The notes under the pieces are model-generated. The model made no database searches. It saw only the letters and a program-made list of their open reading frames with translations, and was not told the origin of the DNA. Made by a program: the position numbers and the translations under genes. From assembly GCA_016711215.1 (NCBI GenBank), contig JADJTL010000001.1, forward strand, positions 802,001 to 866,000: 64,000 bases of DNA. The letters are read 5' to 3'. This DNA is from Pseudomonadota bacterium. GTDB lineage: Bacteria; Myxococcota_A; Polyangia; GCA-2747355. The first letter of the stretch is position 1. Each line of letters opens with the position of its first letter. Of this stretch, positions 28,024-41,032 are shown piece after piece.

Positions 28024-30744
28024 ATGGGATACAGGAGACGAGCATTGCACCCCCTCGCCACCGCACTCGCGCTGCTCGCCGGCTGCGGCGCAGGGCTGAT
28101 CGCGCCGGGTCTTGCGGCCGCCCAGACCGACGTCAGCCGCGAGCAGCTCGTGCGCCGCGCGCCGCCGCAGCTGACCAAGGCGCCGGTGCTGCTGCGCTTC
28201 GTCGAGGCCGACTATCCCGCGCTGGCCCAGCAGCGCGGGCTGGCGGGGCCCGTCGCGCTCGAGGTGACGATCGACGCCGGAGGGCAGGTGACGACGGCGG
28301 CGGTGTTGAGCGCGCCCGATCCGAGTCTTGGTGCGGCAGCCCTCGCCGCGGTCCGCCGCTTCGTCTTTTCGCCCGCCGAGATCGACGGCCGGCCGGCGCC
28401 GCTGCGCCTGCGTTACGTCTATCGCTTCGTGCTGCAGGCGACCTTCGAGCCGCGCCTGCCGGCGTGGCTGAACGACCTTCCCGCTGGGTCGGGCGGGGCA
28501 GCGGCGGCTGCGCCTCGCGCGCCGGAGGTGGTCGTCGGGCGGGTGCGCGAGCAGGGCACGCGCTTGCCGCTGGCCGGCGCCGCGATCGCCTTGCCCGAGC
28601 TCGGCCTCGAGCTCCGCGCCGACGCGCGAGGCCGCTTTGGCGTGCCGCGCGTGGCGCCCGGCCTCTATCGCGTGCGGGCGGTTTCGCCGACGCACAAGCC
28701 CGAGACGGTGCTCGCTGCGGTCCGTCCGGGCGAGCAGACGACGATCAACTTCTACCTCGAGCCGCTCAACGACGATCCCTTCGTCACCGTGGTGCGCGGC
28801 GCCCGCCGCAAGACCAGCGTCTCGCGCGTCACGCTGGCCGGTCGCGAGCTGACGACCGTGCCCGGGACCTTCGGTGATCCCGTGCGCGTCGTGCAGAATC
28901 TCCCCGGACTGGCGCGCGCGCCCTACATCGCTGGCGCGCTGCTGATTCGCGGCGCCGCCCCCGAGGACTCCGGCACCTATCTCGACGGGATCGAGATCCC
29001 GCAGCTCTTTCACTTCCTCGGCGGGCCTTCTGTGCTCAATCCCGAGTTTATCGAGCGCGTCGACTACTATGCCGGCAACGCGGACGCCCGCTACGGGCGG
29101 CTGATCGCCGGCGTCGTCGACCTCAGCAGCCGGTCGACGCAGACGCGGCGCCTGCGCGGCGCGGTCGACGTCAACCTGCTCAACGCGGGGATCTTCCTCG
29201 CGACGCCCGTCAGCGAGCGCGTCAGTGTCGCCGCCGCCCTGCGTCGCTCCTATATCGACGCGCTCTTGCCGCCGATCCTCGCCGCGAGCAGCCGCAAGGC
29301 CACCACGGTGGTCCCCGTCTACTACGACTATCAGGGGCGCGTGGAGATCCGCCTGCGCGGCAGCGACCGCCTTTCCTTGCTCGCCTTTGGCTCCGATGAT
29401 CAGCTCGATATTGCGACGAACGAGCCCGAGGACGACACGGCGATCAATTTCGACTCGAAGCTGCGCTTTCATCGCTTGGTGGCGAGCTGGCAGCATGCCT
29501 TCGCCGGCGGGCGCGGCAGCTCGCGGCTGCAGCCCTTCATCGGCGTCGATAGCGTCGGCTTCGGCGCGGGGAGCGCCCGCGTGAAGATTCTCAGCCTCGG
29601 CGGTGGCCTGCGCGAGGACGCCGAGCTGCGGCTGGCGCCGGGCGCGCTGCTGCGCTTCGGCGCCGACATCGCCTTGCGCCAGGCGTCGTTCGACGCGCAG
29701 ATCCCGCTGCCGGCGCCTTATCGCAACCCCGCGGCGCCCGCGGGCGGCAACGAGGGTCCCGGTGGGGGCTCCGGGCTGACGGCCGAGGTCCAGCCGGTGC
29801 GCGTCGACCAGCTCCTCGGCAGCGTCGGTACCTACGTCGGTGCGGTGCTCGACCTCACCGGCCGCTTGCAGCTGCTGCCGAGCGCGCGCGTCGAGGCGTT
29901 CTTCTACTACGATCAGAACCTGCGGCTGGCCGTCGACCCGCGACTGACGGCGCGCTACCGACTCGATGCGGCGACGGTGCTCAAGGGCGGCGCCGGTCTC
30001 TACACCAAGGCGCCCGAGCCGCAGGAGTCGAACGCCTTCACCGGCAATCCGAACCTGGTGCTGGCCCACGCGGCCCAGTTCTCGGCGGGGGTCGAGCGCA
30101 CGCTCTTTCGTCCCGAGATCCTCTTCGACGCCCAGGTCTATTTCAACTACCGCTACGACAACCCCGTGCCCACCGAGGAGGTGATCGTCGGCGCGGAGGG
30201 CGTGCGACCGCGGCGCTGGGTCAGCGATGGTGAGGGCTACTCCTACGGGCTGGAGCTCTTGCTCAAGCATGACGTCACGCGGCGCTTCTACGGCTGGGTC
30301 GCCTACACGCTGTCCTGGGCGCGACAGCAGCAGCTCGCCAGCGATCCCCCGGCGCGCTTCGTCTTCGATCAGCGCCACATCCTGACGCTGGTCGGCAGCT
30401 ACCGCTTCGGGCGCGGCTGGGAGACGGGGTTGCGCTTCCGGCTGGTCAGCGGCCGGCCGCGCACGCCGGTATTGGGCGGGTTGCTCGACGGCGACGGCGG
30501 GTTCTATCGCCCGATCCTCGGCGCCGAGGGTGGCGCCGACGAGCCGCTCTTTCACCAGCTCGACCTGCGCGTGGAGAAGGGGTGGCTCTTCGACCTATGG
30601 CGCTTCTCTGTCTACCTCGACGTGCAGAACGTCTACAACGCTGAGAACCCGGAGGCGACGCTCTACGACTACCGCTTCCGGGAGGCCGGGCCCCTGCGCG
30701 GCCTGCCGCTGCTGCCAACGCTCGGCATCAAGGGGAGCTTCTGA
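28024..30744 (+). CDS. TonB-dependent receptor with its own N-terminal TonB-C domain
   Basis: A 906-residue outer-membrane protein. After the signal peptide (to about 36) comes a complete TonB C-terminal-like domain (about 45-140: EADYPALAQQRGLAGPVALE, AALAAVRRFVFSPAEIDGRP), then a carboxypeptidase-regulatory-like beta-sandwich (about 165-245), a plug with QNLPGLARAPYIAGALLIRG and DSGTYLDGIEIPQLFH, and a beta barrel to the C-terminus, ending in Phe. A TonB-C domain on the receptor is seen in some Myxococcota and Bacteroidota. It might let the receptor bind another receptor or compete with TonB. Substrate unknown. Its stop codon overlaps the next gene's start (TGATG). Confidence 0.88.
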   Translation: MGYRRRALHPLATALALLAGCGAGLIAPGLAAAQTDVSREQLVRRAPPQLTKAPVLLRFVEADYPALAQQRGLAGPVALEVTIDAGGQVTTAAVLSAPDPSLGAAALAAVRRFVFSPAEIDGRPAPLRLRYVYRFVLQATFEPRLPAWLNDLPAGSGGAAAAAPRAPEVVVGRVREQGTRLPLAGAAIALPELGLELRADARGRFGVPRVAPGLYRVRAVSPTHKPETVLAAVRPGEQTTINFYLEPLNDDPFVTVVRGARRKTSVSRVTLAGRELTTVPGTFGDPVRVVQNLPGLARAPYIAGALLIRGAAPEDSGTYLDGIEIPQLFHFLGGPSVLNPEFIERVDYYAGNADARYGRLIAGVVDLSSRSTQTRRLRGAVDVNLLNAGIFLATPVSERVSVAAALRRSYIDALLPPILAASSRKATTVVPVYYDYQGRVEIRLRGSDRLSLLAFGSDDQLDIATNEPEDDTAINFDSKLRFHRLVASWQHAFAGGRGSSRLQPFIGVDSVGFGAGSARVKILSLGGGLREDAELRLAPGALLRFGADIALRQASFDAQIPLPAPYRNPAAPAGGNEGPGGGSGLTAEVQPVRVDQLLGSVGTYVGAVLDLTGRLQLLPSARVEAFFYYDQNLRLAVDPRLTARYRLDAATVLKGGAGLYTKAPEPQESNAFTGNPNLVLAHAAQFSAGVERTLFRPEILFDAQVYFNYRYDNPVPTEEVIVGAEGVRPRRWVSDGEGYSYGLELLLKHDVTRRFYGWVAYTLSWARQQQLASDPPARFVFDQRHILTLVGSYRFGRGWETGLRFRLVSGRPRTPVLGGLLDGDGGFYRPILGAEGGADEPLFHQLDLRVEKGWLFDLWRFSVYLDVQNVYNAENPEATLYDYRFREAGPLRGLPLLPTLGIKGSF

Positions 30745-31805
30745 TGGGATCGCGCGCTGCGTGCCGGCGAAGGGGGATTGTGCTGGCGGGGGTGCTGGCG
30801 GGGGCGGGGTTGGCGGCCTGCACGCCCGACTTCGAGGAGCCCTGGGCCGTGCGCGATCTGCGTTTGCTGGCGCTGCAGGCGGAGCCGCCCGAGCTGCTCT
30901 ACCGTGAGCTGCCACCTGAGCTGCTGAGCGCGGGCGACGGGGCGGCGCCCGTCGATCCGATTCGCCTGAGGGCATTGGCCGCCGACCCGCGCGAGCCCGG
31001 CCGCGAGGTGGAGTGGGAAATTTGGGCCTGCACGCCCGAGGCTAGCGGTTGCCGCGAGGCCGAGCGGCGCTGGCCCGTGGCGATCGACGCCGCGGGGCGC
31101 TGCCAGCCGCTCGCGGAGGATGCCGCGCCACCGCGCCAGCGCTCCCGGCTCGACGCCATCACCTGCGACTTCGTGCCGACGATTGCGTCGTTGTTGGCCA
31201 GCCTCGAGGCCGATCCCTACCGCGGCTTCGGCGGTCTGCCGCTGGTGGTCGAGCTGCGGCTCTTCGACGGGTCGCAGCTCGTGCCGGCCTTCAAGCGCCT
31301 GGTCTATACCGTGCCGCTGCCCTATTCGCCGGTACCCGCGGCCAAGCAGGCCAACCGCAATCCCGAGCTCGTCGCGATCGAGATCGACGGCGCGCGCTGG
31401 ACACGCGATCGGCTGGCCACAGAACGGCCGCGCGTTGGGGCGGGCGCCGAGCGCGAGCTGCTGCCGATCGTGGCCGAGGGGGCCAAGGAGTCCTATCTCG
31501 TGTTGACGACGGGTGCGGCGGGCGAGCGGGCCGAACTCGGCGGCGATCCGCCGGTGCAAGAGCTCGAGGAGGCCCTCAGCTATGAGTTCTACGCGACCGC
31601 GGGCGAGCTGTCGCACGGCCGCACGGGAGGCCGCGGATCGACCTTCATCATCGACAAGAAGGTCGATGACCTGACCTCGAGGTGGACGGCACCCACGCCG
31701 GCGCCGAGCGCGACGCCGACCCTTTGGATCGTCGTCCGCGACGATCGCGGGGGATCGAGCTGGCTAAGCTTCAGCGTGGAGGTAGTGGCGAGCGCCGAGC
31801 AGTAG
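30744..31805 (+). CDS. Lipoprotein partner of the TonB-dependent receptor
   Basis: A 353-residue lipoprotein: hydrophobic stretch LAGVLAGAGLAAC then CTPDFEEPW, so Cys26 is the lipid-bearing residue. The mature part is globular and acidic, with two internal Cys pairs (WACTPEASGCREAE, RCQPL and ITCDF) and a C-terminal half ending in WIVVRDDRGGSSWLSF. It is translationally coupled to the receptor, which suggests a surface or periplasmic substrate-binding partner, as SusD- or HmuY-like proteins are elsewhere, but I see no named domain. Confidence 0.75.
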   Translation: MGSRAACRRRGIVLAGVLAGAGLAACTPDFEEPWAVRDLRLLALQAEPPELLYRELPPELLSAGDGAAPVDPIRLRALAADPREPGREVEWEIWACTPEASGCREAERRWPVAIDAAGRCQPLAEDAAPPRQRSRLDAITCDFVPTIASLLASLEADPYRGFGGLPLVVELRLFDGSQLVPAFKRLVYTVPLPYSPVPAAKQANRNPELVAIEIDGARWTRDRLATERPRVGAGAERELLPIVAEGAKESYLVLTTGAAGERAELGGDPPVQELEEALSYEFYATAGELSHGRTGGRGSTFIIDKKVDDLTSRWTAPTPAPSATPTLWIVVRDDRGGSSWLSFSVEVVASAEQ

Positions 31806-31857
31806 CGGCGGTCCCGATGATCCGATAATCATGTTCCGCCGCTAGCGTGCTGCGCTG

Positions 31858-32055
31858 CTACTTGCGGACCCACTCATGCGGGAAGTCCTTGTAGCCGCCC
31901 TTGCGCACCGGAAAGGCCTCGCCGGTCTTGTCCGCCACGTAGAACATGCCGCCGGGCACGCGCTTGACCATCCGTAGCTCCTCGCCGGTCTTGGGCGAGC
32001 GCACAACCAGACGCTGGTTGTCGCGGACAGCGGGATTGTTTTTTGAAACTGCCAT
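31858..32055 (-). CDS. Small conserved basic protein, unknown function
   Basis: A 65-residue soluble protein starting at ATG 32055, with GAGGAGAGG just upstream. Its sequence is compact and basic: MAVSKNNPAVRDNQRLV, SPKTGEELRMVKRV, GGMFYVADKTGEAFPVRKGG. It has no Cys, no TM and no signal. The composition resembles a small ribosome- or nucleic-acid-associated protein, but it is not one of the known ribosomal proteins. The longer frame upstream is unlikely. Confidence 0.65.
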   Translation of the reverse strand: MAVSKNNPAVRDNQRLVVRSPKTGEELRMVKRVPGGMFYVADKTGEAFPVRKGGYKDFPHEWVRK

Positions 32056-32555
32056 GGGGCCTCTCCTCAAGGTGGCGCCGACGGCGCCACGCAGCGCCGC
32101 CGAGCTGGGGCATCTTCCACTACTCTTGCGCCCTGTCAAGGACGCGCGCGCAGGGAAGCGCGGGGGCGCTTCGTCCTCCCCGCCTCTCCCCCTCTCGTCC
32201 TCCCCCCCGACGAGGGCAGCCTTGCGGCTCGCCTTCGCTCGTGGCGCCTGATAGAAAGGGCCGGGAAGCGAGGCGTTGGCCGCTCGGTCGGAGGCGGGGT
32301 CGAGGGCCAGGCGCGGGAGCTGCCCGCTGAGCGAGCGATTAGGAGTCGTGTTGACGTCCCTCGGTCTTGCGTTCGAGCGCGCTCCGGACTCGATCCATGC
32401 GGCTCTCGTGGCGCGATGAGCGCAGGCTGCGCCTGCTGGTGGCCCTGGGACGAGCCCCTCGCGCTCCGGTCGCGTTCATCGCGTTCATCGCGCGGCGGCG
32501 GGTGGCGAGGCGAGGCGGGGTGCGGGCTGGGCGCCGTTGATCGCTGGGGCCTTCG
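32056..32555. other. 500-bp divergent intergenic region with no gene
   Basis: No convincing ORF in any frame. A perfect -35 (TTGACA on the minus strand, complement of 32134-32139) with a poor -10 17 nt further could serve the small gene at 31858. A 9-bp tandem (cgcgttcat, 32471-32488) lies nearer nrfH. I found no FNR or NarL-like palindrome ahead of nrfH. Confidence 0.5.
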
Positions 32556-33056
32556 ATGAGCCGGCGTGCCATCACCGCGAGTGGGCTGACCCTCGCCATG
32601 CTCGCCGGCGCGCTGGGAGGGATCGGCGGCTTCACCTTTCGCTATGCGGAGGGGCTCTCCTATCTCAGCAACGACTCACGGGCCTGCACCAACTGTCACA
32701 TCATGAACGAGCAGTTCGAGGCCTGGCGCAAGGGACCGCATCATGCGGTGGCGAGCTGCAACGATTGTCATGTGCCGCCGGAGTTCTTTGCGAAGTACCT
32801 GGCCAAGGGTCGCAACGGTTATCACCACTCGATGGGCTTCACCTTGCAGGCGGCCGCACCCGCCGATCCGGGGGCGCGTACGGTTTTCGAAGAGCCGATC
32901 CGGATCAAGCCGACCAATAGCCAGATTCTGCAAGACAACTGCCTGCGCTGTCACGGCGAGCTGGTGCATCAGCTCGTGCGCGGCAGCACCTCGGCAAAGA
33001 GCGCGGTGCGTTGTGTCCATTGCCATCGGGCGGTGGGGCACGGCGCCTACCGATAG
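32556..33056 (+). CDS. nrfH: NrfH-type membrane tetraheme cytochrome c
   Basis: A 166-residue quinol-oxidising cytochrome that feeds NrfA. One N-terminal TM at about 9-28, then four CxxCH heme motifs at C44 (CTNCHIM, with the characteristic Met ligand position), C68 (CNDCH), C129 (CLRCH) and C153 (CVHCH). This is the NapC/NirT/NrfH fold in its short NrfH form. It sits directly before nrfA (the next codon after its stop is the nrfA start), so NrfHA forms the membrane-bound quinol:nitrite oxidoreductase. Confidence 0.93.
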   Translation: MSRRAITASGLTLAMLAGALGGIGGFTFRYAEGLSYLSNDSRACTNCHIMNEQFEAWRKGPHHAVASCNDCHVPPEFFAKYLAKGRNGYHHSMGFTLQAAAPADPGARTVFEEPIRIKPTNSQILQDNCLRCHGELVHQLVRGSTSAKSAVRCVHCHRAVGHGAYR

Positions 33057-34688
<1,632 letters not shown>

Positions 34689-34703
34689 CGCGCTTCGGGG
34701 TCC

Positions 34704-38402
<3,699 letters not shown>

Positions 38403-38414
38403 CGGGGTGCTCGG

Positions 38415-40343
38415 TCAGTGTATATGCGGGTCGTTGCCGCGCGGCGCAAGCTCGGAATCGCCCTGGCAGCAGGCGTGATCGGCCTCCGCGGCGCCGGCGT
38501 GGGCGGCCGGCAGGCGGAGCTTGAGGCGCGCGGAGGCGGGGAGCGCTCGAAGCGGGTGGCCGCCCGCCGGGCTGGGCGCAGCGCCGCAGCAGGACGCTGC
38601 GCTCGCCGGCGCCGCGGAGGCCGGTGCCGCGGCGGCGAGCGCGGTTAGCCGCGCGAGGAAGCGCCGGGGGCCTTGTCGTAGCAATGAGGCGGCGTAGAGC
38701 AGCGCCAGCGCGCCGAGGGCGATCAGGTCGAGCGAACTCAGCGCCCCGTGACCCGCGTGGCTCGCCAGGGTCGTGGCCAGCGTGCGCGGCGCGGGCAGGA
38801 GATTGAGCAGCCAGCCCAACCCGAGGGCCAGCCCCGCCACGCTGAGCCCGAAGGTCACGGCGGCGCGGCGGCCATGGAGCTGGGTGAGCACGCCGAAGGT
38901 GCTGACGTTGGTGGCTGGCCCGGTCAGCAGGAAGGCGATCGCCGCGCCGGGCGAGACGCCCTTGGCCAGCAGCATCGCGACAATCGGGGTCGCGCCGCTC
39001 GCGCAGACGTAGCTGGGTACGCCGATCAACGCCAGCAGCGGGACATCGAGCCCACGCGGGAGCGCCGCGATCCAGCGTGCATCGATCAGCTGCGCGCCAA
39101 GCGCGGCGATGGCGAGGCCGAGCAGGATCCACGGCGCCGTGCCGTCGACCATCTCGCCGAAGCCGGTCGCCAGCGCGGCGCGCAGCCGCTCGCCCTGCGT
39201 CGCTGGTGCGGCGGATGAAACCTCGGGCAGCGTGACCGGGGCCGCGTCGGGGCCGAGCGTACGGCTGACGAGCCACGCGGCCGCGACCGCGACGATCGCG
39301 GCGCAGCCGATCCGCGCCAGCGCGAGATCGACGCCGAGCAAGGCGAAGGAGAGCAGGGCGGCATCGACGCCGATCTCAGGGGTCGCCACGAGGAAGGCCA
39401 GCGCTGCCGCGGTCGGCGCGCCGCGGCGCACCAGACCGCGATAGAGCGGGAGGACGCCGCAGGAGCAGATCGGCAGCGGCATCCCGAGCGTCACCCCCCG
39501 GATCGCCTGCTGCAGCGGCCGGCCGCGGCCGAGCCAGCTCACGCTGGCCGCCGGCAGGAAGCGCTCGAGCAACCCCGCGCCGAGATACGCCAGCAGCAGG
39601 GCCGGCGCGCTCTGGGCGGCCAAGCGCAGGAAGACCTGGGCCACGCCGTGGGGGTCGGGCGTCGCCGCCGCGCCGTGTTCGGCGACGAGCGTGTGCAGCC
39701 CCACCAGCAGGAGCACACCGGCGAGGGCGCCCGCCCCGGCTGCCAGCGTGCCCCGCGGCGACTCCGGGCCGCTGGGCTGGGTGCGATGCACCAGCACATG
39801 CAGGAGCGAGCCCGAGACGAGTCCCTCGAAGATCCCGACGAAGGGCAGGTCTCCTTGCAGCAGGGCGCCTGTGGCGATGAAGCCGACCAGCGTCGCCGCC
39901 GCCATGCTCGCAAGCACGGCGATCCGCACGGGCCGCCGGTAGGACGCGAGCAGCAGCCACAGCACGAGCCCGACCGGGAGGTTGTGCAGCGCGACCGCCA
40001 GGCCGAGCATCGCGCTGCGCGCCATCGCGGCGCCGTCGAAGACCGAGTGCAAGGCCAAACCCGCCAGGGCCAGGACGAGGGCGCCCGTGTGCGCTTGGTG
40101 GGCCGCGCGATGCATGCGGCGCTCGAGCCAGCTCGGCCCGAAGAACCCGGCGACGGCTGCGGCTGCGGCGCCCCAGCCCGCGTGGCTGAAGGCATCGGGC
40201 AGGCCGTGGAGGAGCACCAGACCACAGACGCCGACAAGGCTGAAGCCGTCGATGGCCCCTAGCATCGCTGGCCTGCGGCGGACGAAGCCGTGCACCAGGG
40301 GGCCGGCGACCAAGGCGAGCAGGCTGAGGAGGAGGGTGTACAT
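38415..40343 (-). CDS. ZIP-like domain fused to an ArsP/SO_0444-type metal permease
   Basis: A 642-residue membrane protein. Residues 1-~225 have a ZIP-like layout with HSVFDGA (H99), LHNLPVGLVLW (H120-G125; ZIP proteins usually show HNxPEG) and FEGLVSGSLLHV. Residues ~230-580 form an ArsP/UPF0718 permease with PLPICSCGVLPLYRG (CxC at 293-295), ATPEIGVDAA, and GVPSYVCASGATPIV followed by GPATNVSTFG, the signature of SO_0444-type Cu/Zn efflux transporters. The tail after ~585 is rich in Cys and His (ASCCG, HACC, HIH), a likely metal-binding site. Start ATG 40343. It lies 12 bp upstream of metH but with no apparent link. Confidence 0.82.
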   Translation of the reverse strand: MYTLLLSLLALVAGPLVHGFVRRRPAMLGAIDGFSLVGVCGLVLLHGLPDAFSHAGWGAAAAAVAGFFGPSWLERRMHRAAHQAHTGALVLALAGLALHSVFDGAAMARSAMLGLAVALHNLPVGLVLWLLLASYRRPVRIAVLASMAAATLVGFIATGALLQGDLPFVGIFEGLVSGSLLHVLVHRTQPSGPESPRGTLAAGAGALAGVLLLVGLHTLVAEHGAAATPDPHGVAQVFLRLAAQSAPALLLAYLGAGLLERFLPAASVSWLGRGRPLQQAIRGVTLGMPLPICSCGVLPLYRGLVRRGAPTAAALAFLVATPEIGVDAALLSFALLGVDLALARIGCAAIVAVAAAWLVSRTLGPDAAPVTLPEVSSAAPATQGERLRAALATGFGEMVDGTAPWILLGLAIAALGAQLIDARWIAALPRGLDVPLLALIGVPSYVCASGATPIVAMLLAKGVSPGAAIAFLLTGPATNVSTFGVLTQLHGRRAAVTFGLSVAGLALGLGWLLNLLPAPRTLATTLASHAGHGALSSLDLIALGALALLYAASLLRQGPRRFLARLTALAAAAPASAAPASAASCCGAAPSPAGGHPLRALPASARLKLRLPAAHAGAAEADHACCQGDSELAPRGNDPHIH

Positions 40344-40404
40344 GGCTCTCTCGTGGCCGGCGCGCCTCGCGGTTGGCGCGCGCGGAGCATAGCTGCGGCC
40401 GATA

Positions 40405-40450
40405 GCCTGCGCAACGCAGTGGCCTGCGCAACGCGGTCGCCTGCGCGATG
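40405..40450. repeat. 17-bp tandem repeat (two copies plus a partial third)
   Basis: gcctgcgcaacgcagtg (40405-40421), gcctgcgcaacgcggtc (40422-40438) and gcctgcgcgatg (40439-40450) lie in the 261-bp gap ahead of the lipoprotein gene. Confidence 0.8.
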
Positions 40451-40604
40451 GGGGCTCCGCGCGCGAACCACCGCTGGCCGTGTCTCCGGCGCCGGCGGCC
40501 ACGAGCCGAGATAATGCGGCACCCCAAGGCGGGCACGCTGTGCTAGGTTCGGCGGCAGTTAGGGTTTATCGAGCGCCGCGCCCGTGGCGCAAGGAGGACA
40601 GCAA

Positions 40605-41027
40605 ATGATCACAGTAACGCGTACAACCGGGTTGGTCTCCGTGGTGGCGGCTGCCGCCCTCGCCCTCGCGGCTTGCGCCCAGACGATCGCCGTCAATCGC
40701 TCGACGATCGTGCCGGGAGCGGTTGGCAAGCTGACGGTGGAGAAGGACGACAGCGGCAACGCCAAGGTCAAGCTCGAGGTCGAGCATCTGGCGCCTTCCA
40801 CGCAGCTCTCGCCGCCGCGCGCCGCCTACGTCGTCTGGGCGCAGACGCGCGATGGGCGGGCCTTCATGCTGGGCCAGCTCAAGGTCGACGACGATTATAA
40901 GGGGGTCTTCGAGGGGACGGCGCCGGTCTCGCAGCTGCGCCTCATCGTTTCGGCCGAGGACTCCACCGCCGCGACGCAGCCGAGCAGCCAGGTGGTGCTG
41001 ACGACTGATAACTTCGAGGCGGACTAG
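40605..41027 (+). CDS. Small lipoprotein with a beta-rich domain
   Basis: A 140-residue lipoprotein from ATG 40605 (AAGGAGGA 6 nt upstream). The signal ends in AALALAACAQ with a lipobox; the mature part has alternating hydrophobic residues in beta-strand pattern (GKLTVEKDDSGNAKVKLEVE, YVVWAQTRDGRAFMLGQLKV), resembling small Ig-like or anti-sigma-factor C-terminal beta domains. It is 5 bp ahead of the PEGA/barrel gene and probably in the same operon. Function unknown. Confidence 0.75.
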   Translation: MITVTRTTGLVSVVAAAALALAACAQTIAVNRSTIVPGAVGKLTVEKDDSGNAKVKLEVEHLAPSTQLSPPRAAYVVWAQTRDGRAFMLGQLKVDDDYKGVFEGTAPVSQLRLIVSAEDSTAATQPSSQVVLTTDNFEAD

Positions 41028-41032
41028 CCGCC

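Noticed and set aside
27988..30555. 855-codon open frame on the minus strand
   Set aside because: Antisense of the TonB-dependent receptor; no start site or recognisable motif.
32339..32635. 98-codon frame on the minus strand overlapping the nrfH start
   Set aside because: Arg/Ser/Ala-rich, no ribosome site, antisense to nrfH; most likely a chance frame.
38403..38414. Cobalamin or SAM riboswitch ahead of metH
   Set aside because: Only 12 bp separate metH from the upstream permease gene, too little for either riboswitch.
40420..40434. GG-N10-GC pattern in the 17-bp repeat before the lipoprotein gene
   Set aside because: The -12 part is ACGC rather than TTGC and it is 170 bp upstream; chance in GC-rich sequence.
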